Source: a bacterium
GTDB lineage: Bacteria; Actinomycetota; Acidimicrobiia; Spongiisociales; UBA5794
Direction: 5' to 3'
Assembly: GCA_024228555.1 (NCBI GenBank)
Contig: JAAETI010000519.1
Location: 50,233-114,232, forward strand
Length of the DNA stretch: 64,000 nucleotides
The translations under genes were made by a program, and so were the position numbers. Positions 34,888 through 43,239 of the stretch are shown piece by piece. Each line of letters opens with the position of its first letter. Positions within the stretch are counted from its first letter, which is position 1. The notes under the pieces were generated by a model. That model did not search any database. It was not told the DNA's origin and saw only the letters and a list, made by a program, of their open reading frames with translations.

Positions 34888-35539
34888 GAGCCTGGACTCC
34901 CGACAGCGTGTACGCGTAGCGCTCGGGGACGGTGGCGGTCCGGTCCGGCTTGAACCCAACCTTGGTGAAGTATTCCTTCTGATCGTCCGTTGTCACCCGT
35001 GTCCAAGCGCATCGGCAGTTGGCCTCGGCGAAGATCCCCGACTCCGGTGAGTACAGCCACTTGGCCAACTTGAAGTCGCGGTACTGGGGGATGACAAAGT
35101 CGAGCAGGACCTCAAACGAGCTGTCCCGATGAACCTTGGCCACGACGAGGCCCGCAGGGACCATGTCACGCAGCAGGAAAACGGCAAGGGTGTTCGGTGT
35201 CGGCTCGTACACGAAGTCGGGCTGGATCCGGTTGGCGATCTCGTCCTTGTAGAAGCCGAGGAAGTGCTCGAGGTACCGTGACTCGGGGCGCATCCGCAAG
35301 ATCGTGAAGACTTCGTTCTTTTTCCTGACCAGCATGCGCAGGTAGTAGAGATGGATTCCGGCGGCGACAACGTTGACGACCGCGATCGGGTACGCCTCGA
35401 TGGCGATGCTGTAGATCAGGAAAGTCGAAGAAGCGACAAGACCGATCGTGCGCAGTCGCAGAATCGACTTCTGTATCAGCGACAAGATCACCAGCGCCGA
35501 ACCGGCGTATCCAATTACCTCAACAAGGGTTTCGTTCAT
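34880..35539 (-). CDS. Membrane protein with YgjV-like N-terminus and acetyltransferase-like C-terminus
   Basis: The 219-aa protein has two or three N-terminal helices (VIGYAGSALVILSLIQKSI, TIGLVASSTFLIYSIAIEA, VVNVVAAGIHLYYLRML), the pattern of YgjV/BMP-type membrane domains. After a KKNEVFTILRMR linker, residues about 95-219 (VFLLRDMVPAGLVVAKVHR, FAEANCRCAWTRVTTDDQ, YFTKVGFKP) look like a GNAT fold, the last part resembling its closing helix and strand. The role is unknown. It overlaps the convergent small membrane gene by eight bases. Confidence 0.65.
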   Translation of the reverse strand: MNETLVEVIGYAGSALVILSLIQKSILRLRTIGLVASSTFLIYSIAIEAYPIAVVNVVAAGIHLYYLRMLVRKKNEVFTILRMRPESRYLEHFLGFYKDEIANRIQPDFVYEPTPNTLAVFLLRDMVPAGLVVAKVHRDSSFEVLLDFVIPQYRDFKLAKWLYSPESGIFAEANCRCAWTRVTTDDQKEYFTKVGFKPDRTATVPERYAYTLSGVQAPN

Positions 35540-35589
35540 TGTGTCGCATCGTAGTTACCGACTTCGCTACCTTTGCATCGAGGAGGAAC

Positions 35590-36630
35590 ATGTCGAGCGA
35601 CACAGCCCCGATTCGCAGTGACGAACGTTTCGATGAGGAGAGCGTTGCCGCATACCTGCGAGACCACCTGCCCAACCTGGTGGGTGCGCACGACATCAGC
35701 TTCGATCAGTTCCCCGGTGGAGCCGCCAACCTCACCTATCGGGCCGTCGCCGGCGACACAGAGCTCGTGCTACGTCGTGCGCCCCATGGGCCGGTGGCCA
35801 AGGGCGGTCACGACATGGAGCGGGAACACCGGGTGCTGTCTCGACTATGGCGTGAGTACCCCAAGGCTCCTCGTTCGTATCACCTGTGTGCCGACAGCGG
35901 GGTAATGGGCAAGCCATTCTTCGTCATGGAGCGCCGCCGGGGTTGGGTGATTAGGTCCAAGTGGCCAGGACCCTACGCCGACGACGCAGAGTTACGTCGC
36001 CGTCTGGCCGGATCGTTGGTCGACTCGCTCGGCGATCTTCATCGTGTGGATGCGGGCTCGGTGGATCTGAAGGACTTCGGGCGGCCCGACGGCTTCGTGG
36101 ATCGTCAGGTCGAGGGCTGGTCGCGACGCTGGGAGGCGGCCAAGACACGCGAGGTTCCGGACATGGAGACAGCTTCCGCCCTGTTGGCGTATCCGCCCGC
36201 TCCAGAGCGGGCGACCATCCTGCACAACGACTACAAGCTCGACAACACGATGGCCTCTGCCGAAGGCGAGCTCGTCGCCGTTTTCGATTGGGACATGTCG
36301 ACTCGCGGTGATCCTCTTGTCGATCTGGGAACACTGCTGGCCTACTGGCCCGACCCGGAGGCTCCAACGTTCCCGATCTTTGGGGAGCATTCGGTTTCGC
36401 TGGCCCCCCACATGCCCAAATCAGAGGTGACGGCTCGGTATGCCGCTAGAACCGGGTTTGATGTGGCCAATGTCAGCTATTTCGAAGGCCTCGCCCTATT
36501 CCGGATTGCGGTGATCATCGAACAGATCTACGCCCGCTACGCCAGCGGGCAAACCGCCGATGACCGCTTTGCTCGTTTTGAGCCGATTGCGCCGTTGCTG
36601 GCTGCGGCCGCCTGCGAGGTGCTGGGCTAG
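35590..36630 (+). CDS. Aminoglycoside-phosphotransferase-fold kinase (APH/ACAD10-like)
   Basis: A 346-aa phosphotransferase. The nucleotide Lys/Arg region is ELVLRRAPHGPVAKGGHDM with MEREHRVLSRL; the catalytic loop is ILHNDYKLDNTMAS (Brenner motif with Asp and Asn) and the metal-binding AVFDWDMSTRGDPLVDLGTL matches DWE in APH proteins. Relatives in actinobacteria act on small alcohols or acyl chains and accompany acyl-CoA dehydrogenases. ATG 35590 has a perfect AGGAGG four bases upstream. The substrate is not assigned. It is convergent with the next gene by four bases. Confidence 0.85.
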   Translation: MSSDTAPIRSDERFDEESVAAYLRDHLPNLVGAHDISFDQFPGGAANLTYRAVAGDTELVLRRAPHGPVAKGGHDMEREHRVLSRLWREYPKAPRSYHLCADSGVMGKPFFVMERRRGWVIRSKWPGPYADDAELRRRLAGSLVDSLGDLHRVDAGSVDLKDFGRPDGFVDRQVEGWSRRWEAAKTREVPDMETASALLAYPPAPERATILHNDYKLDNTMASAEGELVAVFDWDMSTRGDPLVDLGTLLAYWPDPEAPTFPIFGEHSVSLAPHMPKSEVTARYAARTGFDVANVSYFEGLALFRIAVIIEQIYARYASGQTADDRFARFEPIAPLLAAAACEVLG

Positions 36631-39600
36631 CTGGATCCGTCGAGGACCCGGCCAACCAGTAGGAACGGGCGGTCGGAGTCCTGGCCCTCCCGAAATCCGT
36701 TTCCGGTCGCAATGATGGTATCTCCGCTGACCGCCGGTGAGTTGATCCACCACCAGTCCACATCTGGATGCAACATGGACAAACCGCCGGCTTGGTGCCA
36801 CTCCTGACCATCGGCCGACAGATAGACAGGGCGTGGAATCGGGAGGCCGTTGGTTGGCAGACCGAAAGCCACTAGCCCGAGGTCTCCAGAGGCAATCTCA
36901 TAAGTAGACACCGCTGTGCCCGCCTGGGTGAGCACGCGGTCCCACGCTCTACCATCCGGCGAACGCCATAGGCCTACGGCCGATTCGCAGATCTCACTGG
37001 CGCCATCAGGAGTACAACGCATCTCCATCGCTTCGCCGACAACGAAGTACTGCAACCGGTGCTGCTGCAGGTTCCACATGTAGGACGCATCCTCGATCGC
37101 AGCCGACTCCGCAATCGCCGTCCAATCAGAGCCATCGGTTGTATGCCAGATGCTCAGATTGCGTGAGTCGCGGAAGCTTGCTGCCGACAGAATGAACCCG
37201 GTGTCATCCGCGGCAAGCCCAACGTTGATCTCGCTCCAGTCGTCCACCGGTGGCAAACTCACCTCGGTCAAGGCCAGATCCTTGTCGATGATCCAGGCGT
37301 TGTCGAAGTCTGGCCCGCGTTCGTCCTGCCAAGCGCCGGTGATGGCAAGAATCCGGTCCTCGTTTATGCCCGCATAGGCTACGTTCTGATCGTTGGTCGC
37401 CTCGCTGGGCAGGTCGAGAACCGTCCAGTCGTCACCATCGAAAACGACAATCGATGGTCGGCCGTCTGTCCAACCTTGTCCGGCAACCCCATCGCCGAAC
37501 GGCTTCAACCCCCAGATTGACTCGACCGCGTCCGGCGCTTTGGTCTCGACCCAGTCAACCCCGTCCGGTGACATCCAGATCGACAACTTCTCTGGCAGCT
37601 GGTTGGCGGTTCCGCGCGCCGTTGCCAGGAAGCCGAAGCGGCTCCAGGTAACGGTTTCGAACTCGGAAACAGGCAGATCGAGCTGATCGAGCCAGGTCCA
37701 CTCCATGGGGCCAAAGGCGGTCTCAACGATCCGAGTGTCGCCGGGACGGAGTAGGCCGGCGACGAACTCTTCGGCGAGGCTGGTATGTGTAGCCGCTGTT
37801 GCTTCGTTGAAGATTGGTGCCAGAACTACGGCGCCTGAATCGTCATGTGCGAGCACAGTTGCTCTTTCCTCTTCCGTGTGCCCGGAGATCCCAACGCTGA
37901 AGGCCCTCCACATGGCTTCAGACGGTGAGGTGTTTACCCCGACGCTGACTAGCTCGCCGTCGGCGGTGGCGGCCTGAATGTCGCCCGTGCCGTTCGTGAA
38001 GCCAAGGGTGGAGAGCAGGTCCGATTCGACATGGAACTCACAGGTGACGTTGGCCCGATCGGTGGCGCCAAGCGAGACCGATTGCGTGCAGTCGCCATGG
38101 TCGACCGCCATGTTGGTTGCCCTGAGGTAGCCAACGGTATCGGCGACTTTGTCAGGTTGCAGGGCCCCCGTCTCTTTGTCCCACCACTCGTGACGTACCA
38201 GGCCAAGTGACGGTATCTCGAAACGTGGAGTACTTGTGCCCGGGTTGGTGGCGGGCAGGAGCTCGACCAGCGCGGCAGCATCGTATCGGCCGAGAGCGTC
38301 GAGGTAGCTGCCCAGAGTCGCCGTTGCCGCTTCCCCGGTTGCGGTCGTGTCCCAGGTGGTACGCCACACTCTCGAGGTGTCCGGCTCCGTCGATGTGAGG
38401 GCGACAACGTACTGACCAACCATGGCGACATCGAACGAACCGGCCCCGTTGGCCGGGGTGAATGTCCGATCCCAAGTCTCCCCGGAATCTGCGCTGGTCC
38501 AGACAACAGCCGAGCTATCGAAGTCACCGAGGATCTCGCCGGCAAGAACAAGACGAGGGCCCTCGGCGACGACCTGCCATGCCGTGCTCCAACCAATGAG
38601 CTCGGAGGGCGTGTTGAGCTGAAGTCTGCGGCGAGATTCTGCAACACCAACGATGATGTACGAATCGGTGATGGCCTCCACTTCAATGCGTCCACTGTCG
38701 GTCAGGATCTCGGAGCCGTCTGTCACCTGGTACTCGATTCCGTTCAGACTGACCGTGGCGACAGGATTGTCGCCGGTTCGAATCGCGAGTACCTCAACAA
38801 CAACGGGAACGTGAGCGAACGCGGCGTCTTCCACCGCAATCTGCTCCCATGCGCCTCCGTCGGCAGAGCGCCAGATAGCGACATGCCGGTCCAGCTCGCC
38901 CACTGCTACCAACCCGTCGGCTGTGGTCGTGATATCCATGACCACCCCAACGCCAGCTGAGAGCCGATCGGGGAGGTCACCAGCCATTGGTTCCCAATCG
39001 AGTCCATCAGACGACCGATAGATGACGGGCGAGCAGGTGTTGGAACTGCAATTGGCGCCACCGGCGAAGTACCACCCATCGGTTGCGGCCAGCGCCTCGA
39101 TGCTCGCGGCGTCCTCCAGGAGAGGCAGTCGCCCCAATGGCCGCCACTCCAGACCGTCGCTGGACATCCAGCCCTGGACGGTCTGATGAGCGTCGGAGAT
39201 GGCCAGCAGCTCAGCGCCGGCCGTGAGGTTGGAGATCCAGTTCGTACCTATCGATTCGACCGGTCCGTAGAACTCCCACCCTCGCAGACGATCCATAGCC
39301 CACAATCCCACAAGATCGTCGACGCTTCCCAGCACAACCAGATTCCCCTGCCAGGTGACTGCGTGGTCGAGGCTGATCTTGGCGCTATCGGGCACATCCA
39401 GCGAGACCACGGTGTTCCAGGCGATGCCGCTACCAGACAGCCACGCGTTTGGCCCCTCAGGTGTGGACCCGATAGCCACGTAGGAGTTGCCGGATCGGAG
39501 GAGGTCGTTCAACCTGAGGGTCCCATCGATGGTGCCCTCGATCCACTCTCCCGAGATGCTTGTACCAGCCGGATGTGTAGTGATGTCGATCTGGTCGGCA

Positions 39601-39824
39601 TTGATCTCAGAGAGCGACGGAGGGGTTGTGGTCAATGCGGCCGTATCCCCTGGGGTGGCGGCGGGTCTGGTTGCGGCGAAGAACACAGCAAGAATTGCGG
39701 TGATGACAAGGAGCGGCACAAACCAACGTTGCGGTGGCTTGGCTACCTCAGGGAGCGGCGGAGTTGGGTCGAAACCGTCAGGGGGAAGAATGCGAACCGC
39801 CGATGGCTCCGCATCCGTTCGCAT
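36627..39824 (-). CDS. Large membrane-anchored protein with about nine propeller-type W-S-x-D-G-x-x-W repeats
   Basis: 1065 aa. A Pro-rich cytoplasmic N-terminus and one membrane helix (WFVPLLVITAILAVFFAA, near residue 35) precede a large exported domain. It carries repeated BNR/sialidase-like turns: WMSSDGLEWRPL, YRSSDGLDWEPM, WRSADGGAWEQI, WTSADSGETWDRT, WMSPDGVDWVET, WHTTDGSDWTAI, WRSPDGRAWDRV and YLSADGQEWHQA. They fall into an N-terminal and a C-terminal set around a middle region, suggesting two propellers. No catalytic residues were recognised. ATG 39824 follows GAGGGG; a longer start at 39842 exists. Possible roles are surface binding or glycan recognition. Confidence 0.75.
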   Translation of the reverse strand: MRTDAEPSAVRILPPDGFDPTPPLPEVAKPPQRWFVPLLVITAILAVFFAATRPAATPGDTAALTTTPPSLSEINADQIDITTHPAGTSISGEWIEGTIDGTLRLNDLLRSGNSYVAIGSTPEGPNAWLSGSGIAWNTVVSLDVPDSAKISLDHAVTWQGNLVVLGSVDDLVGLWAMDRLRGWEFYGPVESIGTNWISNLTAGAELLAISDAHQTVQGWMSSDGLEWRPLGRLPLLEDAASIEALAATDGWYFAGGANCSSNTCSPVIYRSSDGLDWEPMAGDLPDRLSAGVGVVMDITTTADGLVAVGELDRHVAIWRSADGGAWEQIAVEDAAFAHVPVVVEVLAIRTGDNPVATVSLNGIEYQVTDGSEILTDSGRIEVEAITDSYIIVGVAESRRRLQLNTPSELIGWSTAWQVVAEGPRLVLAGEILGDFDSSAVVWTSADSGETWDRTFTPANGAGSFDVAMVGQYVVALTSTEPDTSRVWRTTWDTTATGEAATATLGSYLDALGRYDAAALVELLPATNPGTSTPRFEIPSLGLVRHEWWDKETGALQPDKVADTVGYLRATNMAVDHGDCTQSVSLGATDRANVTCEFHVESDLLSTLGFTNGTGDIQAATADGELVSVGVNTSPSEAMWRAFSVGISGHTEEERATVLAHDDSGAVVLAPIFNEATAATHTSLAEEFVAGLLRPGDTRIVETAFGPMEWTWLDQLDLPVSEFETVTWSRFGFLATARGTANQLPEKLSIWMSPDGVDWVETKAPDAVESIWGLKPFGDGVAGQGWTDGRPSIVVFDGDDWTVLDLPSEATNDQNVAYAGINEDRILAITGAWQDERGPDFDNAWIIDKDLALTEVSLPPVDDWSEINVGLAADDTGFILSAASFRDSRNLSIWHTTDGSDWTAIAESAAIEDASYMWNLQQHRLQYFVVGEAMEMRCTPDGASEICESAVGLWRSPDGRAWDRVLTQAGTAVSTYEIASGDLGLVAFGLPTNGLPIPRPVYLSADGQEWHQAGGLSMLHPDVDWWWINSPAVSGDTIIATGNGFREGQDSDRPFLLVGRVLDGSS

Positions 39825-39947
39825 CTCGTCCCCTCGTCTCATACAGCGATTGTGAGGCCTCCGGCATCATCTGACAAACGCTGGGCGGCACGAGACGGTT
39901 CCCCCGGCGGCTTGCCCACCTCCACCACCAGGGGTATGGTGCCCGCA

Positions 39948-40019
39948 ATGAATCGCAGCAGCTTCCATTTTGTGTACTTCTTTACCGGGCTCTCGGCCCG
40001 GGCAGAGAGTGCGCGCTAA
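39948..40019 (+). CDS. Phe/Tyr-rich leader peptide of a transcription attenuator
   Basis: The 23-codon ORF begins MNRSSFHFVYFFTGLS and ends in TAA at 40017-40019. Four Phe codons and one Tyr codon fall within seven codons (39963-39983), the hallmark of an aromatic amino-acid leader such as E. coli pheL. An in-frame ATG at 39936 could add four residues. An intrinsic terminator follows 23 bases after the stop, before a chorismate mutase gene. Together this makes a ribosome-mediated attenuator very likely. Confidence 0.85.
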   Translation: MNRSSFHFVYFFTGLSARAESAR

Positions 40020-40071
40020 AAGCAGCTGACACCAACTCACCGCCCGAAGCCGAGAGTGGCTTCGGGTTTTT
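39990..40071 (+). terminator. Attenuator terminator with competing antiterminator pairing
   Basis: The terminator is CCCGAAGCC (40043-40051), loop GAGAGT, GGCTTCGGG (40058-40066), then TTTTT (40067-40071): a 9-bp perfect stem and U-tract. A competing pairing is CTCTCGGC (39990-39997, inside the leader ORF) with GCCGAGAG (40049-40056), which would break the terminator. CTCTC can also pair with GAGAG at 40005-40009, a possible protector. Which segment a stalled ribosome hides cannot be settled by eye. Confidence 0.8.
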
Positions 40072-40103
40072 CTATTCCTGAAGCCATCGGCACAGGAGAC
40101 CCC

Positions 40104-41180
40104 ATGAGCAACTCACAAAAACCTGTACTCAAGAGTCATCGTCGCCCCGACGTCGAGACAACAGTCGTGGCCGTCGGCAACGTCAGGTTTGGTGACGGCT
40201 CGTACCCGGTGATCGGCGGTCCGGCGGCTGTCGAAACCGAGGAACAGATCATCAACATCGCTGCGTCACTTGCGGAGTCCGGCGCATCGATGTTGCGAGC
40301 CGGCACCTACCGTGCGGAGACATCTCCGTACAGCTTCAAGGGTCTTGGTCAGGAGGGTCTGTGGCATCTGGAGAAGGCGGGATTCGAGTCGGGCCTCCCC
40401 ACGCTGACCGAGGTGATCGAGCCAGGCCACGTTGAGCTGGCAGCAGACCACGCCGACATGCTCGAAATCGGGCCCGACAACATGCAGAACTTCGTGTTGC
40501 TCAAGGATGCGGGCAGGACCATGAAGCCCGTCATGTTGCATCGTGGTCCCTCGGCGACCGTCGACGAATGGCTGATGGCAGCCGAGTACATCCTGGCTGA
40601 AGGCAACGACAACGTGGTGTTGTGCGAGCGGGGTAGCCGCGGATTCGACCCGCGTACCTCCGACACGATCGATATTTCGGCGGTCCCAGTCGTGCAACGT
40701 CTTTCGCATCTGCCTGTCGTTATCGACCCTGCATCGATCAAGGGCGATGCCGACATCCTGGCGCCACTTGCGTTGGCTGGACGTTCGGTCGGCGCCGACG
40801 GCTTGATCGTCGCTGCCCACGTCGAACCGGAAGCGTCCCTTGCAGGAAACGGCAGCCAGTTGGATCTCGGGGAGTTCGCCAGGTTGATGGACCAGCTCGG
40901 CATCCCGTCGCTCCGCGACGAGATCGACCGCGTGGACCGCGAGCTCATCAAACTCATCGCCCGGCGTCTGCACAGTTCGGTTGAGATCGCCAAGATCAAA
41001 ACCATCAAGGACCTCCCGATGCGTTCACCAGAACGAGAGAACGAGCTGATCGAAGAAGCGGTCCAAGATGGTGCCCCTCTCGGGGTGGGTCGCGACTACA
41101 TCGAGTCGCTGATGAACGTGGTCCTCGATTACAGCCGTGCTGCCCAGCGCAAAGAGACCGGCGCTCCATCCGATTCCTAG
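40104..41180 (+). CDS. Degenerate DAHP synthase-like domain fused to AroQ chorismate mutase
   Basis: 358 aa. Residues about 20-265 align end to end with the DAHP synthase at 2613-3653, but key blocks are lost: GPCAVE is GPAAVE (Ala41 for the metal Cys), [14 protein letters not shown] is RAGTYRAETSPYSF, LKRG is LHRG, GTRNM is GPDNM, and DPSHSGGKR is DPASIKGD (metal His gone). Residues about 268-345 are an AroQ chorismate mutase (LRDEIDRVDRELIKLIARR, AKIKTIKD, RSPERENELIEEA) with its usual Arg/Lys/Glu pattern. DAHP synthesis is unlikely; chorismate to prephenate conversion should work. AGGAG precedes ATG 40104. It is controlled by the leader at 39948. The barrel may act as a regulatory or partner-binding module. 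Confidence 0.88.
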   Translation: MSNSQKPVLKSHRRPDVETTVVAVGNVRFGDGSYPVIGGPAAVETEEQIINIAASLAESGASMLRAGTYRAETSPYSFKGLGQEGLWHLEKAGFESGLPTLTEVIEPGHVELAADHADMLEIGPDNMQNFVLLKDAGRTMKPVMLHRGPSATVDEWLMAAEYILAEGNDNVVLCERGSRGFDPRTSDTIDISAVPVVQRLSHLPVVIDPASIKGDADILAPLALAGRSVGADGLIVAAHVEPEASLAGNGSQLDLGEFARLMDQLGIPSLRDEIDRVDRELIKLIARRLHSSVEIAKIKTIKDLPMRSPERENELIEEAVQDGAPLGVGRDYIESLMNVVLDYSRAAQRKETGAPSDS

Positions 41181-41213
41181 CCGGCAGCTAGAAGCTCTCG
41201 AACACGACACATC

Positions 41214-41248
41214 CACGATGTCTTCAGTCAACTGAAGCAGACATCGTG
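41214..41248. terminator. Long inverted repeat after the chorismate mutase gene
   Basis: CACGATGTCT (41214-41223) pairs perfectly with AGACATCGTG (41239-41248), and the interior CTTCAGT/ACTGAAG extends the symmetry. It starts 33 bases after the stop. No T-run follows. It probably ends or processes the transcript. Confidence 0.5.
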
Positions 41249-41334
41249 CGAAAGCTACTTCGGCGGTGCGCAGGCGGGCTACGTGGGGTAGGGCCCCTGC
41301 ACCATTGCCGGGGCCCAGTCGGTAGCCTGCACCC

Positions 41335-41934
41335 ATGATCGAAGTCATCACAGGGGACGACGGAGTTCCCCGTTGCTCGTGGGGTGACAGCCCCGACATC
41401 TACAGGGTCTATCACGACGAGGAGTGGGGTCAGCCGATCGCCAGCGACCAGGTGCTGTTTGAGAAACTCTGTCTTGAAGGGTTCCAAGCAGGGCTGAGTT
41501 GGCTGACCATCCTCAACCGTCGGGAGGGGTTCCGGGCAGCGTTTCACGGATTCGACATCGACAAGGTGGCCGATATGACCGAGACCGATGTCGAGACGCT
41601 GGTTCAGGACACGTCGATCATCCGGCATCGGGGCAAGATCGAGTCGACGATCAACAATGCCAACCGCGCTCAGGAGGTCATTACCGAGTTTGGCTCCTTT
41701 GGTGCGCTGGCGTGGTCATACGAACCCGACTGCGTCGGGACCATCCTCGAGCCAACTACTCCTGAGTCAACGGCGTTCTCGAAGGACCTGAAGAAACGAG
41801 GGTTCAGCTTTGTCGGTCCGACGACGGCTTATGCATTTATGCAAGCTATGGGCATCGTCAATGATCACCTACCGGAGTGCCACGCCTGGGAGACGATCGA
41901 CCAGGCACGAGCAAGGTTCATCCGCCCGCGCTAG
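41335..41934 (+). CDS. tag: DNA-3-methyladenine glycosylase I
   Basis: It removes 3-methyladenine from alkylated DNA. The 199-aa protein has the Tag signature: PRCSWGDSPDIYRVYHDEEWG with zinc Cys and His, DQVLFEKLCLEGFQAGLSW, TILNRREGFRAAF, GFSFVGPTTAYAFMQAMGIVNDHLPEC with the remaining zinc His/Cys. The length matches the E. coli enzyme. It is convergent with gpsA, separated by a hairpin. Confidence 0.95.
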   Translation: MIEVITGDDGVPRCSWGDSPDIYRVYHDEEWGQPIASDQVLFEKLCLEGFQAGLSWLTILNRREGFRAAFHGFDIDKVADMTETDVETLVQDTSIIRHRGKIESTINNANRAQEVITEFGSFGALAWSYEPDCVGTILEPTTPESTAFSKDLKKRGFSFVGPTTAYAFMQAMGIVNDHLPECHAWETIDQARARFIRPR

Positions 41935-41956
41935 GGGGAATTCTCCGAATTCCTTG

Positions 41957-41979
41957 CGAGTCCAGCTTCGCTGAACTCG
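41957..41979. repeat. Intergenic hairpin with GAACTCG motif (copy 1)
   Basis: CGAGTCCAGC, loop TTC, GCTGAACTCG: a 10-bp stem with one mismatch, between the convergent tag and gpsA genes. GAACTCG and a 3-base loop recur in hairpins at 44568-44610 and 52986-53000. It may serve as a bidirectional terminator. Confidence 0.5.
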
Positions 41980-41993
41980 GGGCGGAGTTCCCG

Positions 41994-43001
41994 CTATCCA
42001 ATCCCGTGCATTTCCGGTTTTGCTTCACGCCCCATCAGATTGGCGAGAGCGTCGGCTGGGCTTGCCCCCTCGAAGAGAACCCGTGCGACCTGTACTGCGA
42101 TCGGCATCTCGATGTCATACCGGTCGGCGAGGGCGAGGATCCCCGGAGTCGACTTGACCCCCTCGGCCACTTGATTCATCTCAGCGATGATCTCGTCGAG
42201 CTTCTTCCCCTGACCCAAACCAAACCCGACGGTGTGATTGCGGCTTTGCGAGCTCATACAGGTTGCGATCAGGTCGCCCATGCCGGCGAGGCCCGCAAAG
42301 GTGAGCGGCCGGCCCCCCATGGCGATGCCGAGCCGAGTCAGTTCCGCAAGAGCCCGGGTGATCAGAGTCGCCATCGTGTTATCGCCAAAACCAAGACCGT
42401 GGGCCATCCCGGCCGCTATCGCCATGACGTTCTTGAGAGCCCCGGCGGCCTCGCTGCCGATGACGTCGTCGTTGGTATAGACCCGGAAGCTGGGGCTGAT
42501 GAAGACCTGCTGCAAGGCCTCTGCCGCTTCGCCGTCCTTCATCGCGATCACGGTGGCGGCGGGTTGCCCGGCAACTATCTCTTTGGCGAGATTGGGCCCG
42601 GTGAGCACTCCGATGCGGTCGGACCGATGGTCGGGGAGAACGTCGGCTGCGACCTCAGTCATTCGCATCAAGGACTCGCGCTCAACACCCTTGGCGAGGC
42701 TGAGCAGTGGTGTGTCGGACGAGATTTGGGTGCCAACCGTCTCCAGCACCGACCGGAACACATGCGATGGCACACCCATGACCACAGCCTCTGCGCCCGT
42801 CAGTGCCGCCTGGAGATCGCTGGTTGCGTCGATCTGCGGGGAGAGCTCGTAGCCAGGCAGATAGTCGGGGTTGGCGTTGGTCTTGTTGATGGCATTGGCA
42901 AGGTCGGGCCTGCGTGCCCACAGCGCAACAGGCTGTTTTGCACCCACGATGTTGGCAACCGCGGTTCCCCAGGAACCAGCGCCGATCACTGCTACGCGCA
43001 T
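41994..43001 (-). CDS. gpsA: Glycerol-3-phosphate dehydrogenase [NAD(P)+]
   Basis: It reduces dihydroxyacetone phosphate to sn-glycerol 3-phosphate, the backbone of phospholipids. The 335-aa protein begins with the NAD(P)-loop VAVIGAGSWGTAVANIV, has VMGVPSHVFRSVLE, the LLSLAKGVE block, GVLTGPNLAKEIVAGQPAA and the catalytic Lys in GAALKNVMAIAAGMAHGLG-like sequence (here AGALKNVMAIAAG), followed by TFAGLAGMGDLIATC. Full length and intact. Confidence 0.95.
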   Translation of the reverse strand: MRVAVIGAGSWGTAVANIVGAKQPVALWARRPDLANAINKTNANPDYLPGYELSPQIDATSDLQAALTGAEAVVMGVPSHVFRSVLETVGTQISSDTPLLSLAKGVERESLMRMTEVAADVLPDHRSDRIGVLTGPNLAKEIVAGQPAATVIAMKDGEAAEALQQVFISPSFRVYTNDDVIGSEAAGALKNVMAIAAGMAHGLGFGDNTMATLITRALAELTRLGIAMGGRPLTFAGLAGMGDLIATCMSSQSRNHTVGFGLGQGKKLDEIIAEMNQVAEGVKSTPGILALADRYDIEMPIAVQVARVLFEGASPADALANLMGREAKPEMHGIG

Positions 43002-43239
43002 TGAACCCTCCCGATCATGTGGTTAACAAGCGTAGGCAGGATGCCGATAGGAATGTAAGTCGCTTGCCTGAACCGCCAGTTCTGGCTCGCGACCGGTCCT
43101 TGGCCGAAGTGGCGGGGATGGGGCGAGCCAGCACGGCTCGCTTCACGCAAGCAACTGTAGGCACAAGAACCAAGGTCCTTGCTTTTCGACCACGGGGCGG
43201 TGAGTCTTGCAGAGTCAGTTTGCAACAGAAGAGGCCAGG

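Noticed and set aside
41877..43004. Plus-strand 375-codon open frame opposite gpsA.
   Set aside because: gpsA on the other strand is complete with all motifs; the antisense frame is compositional.
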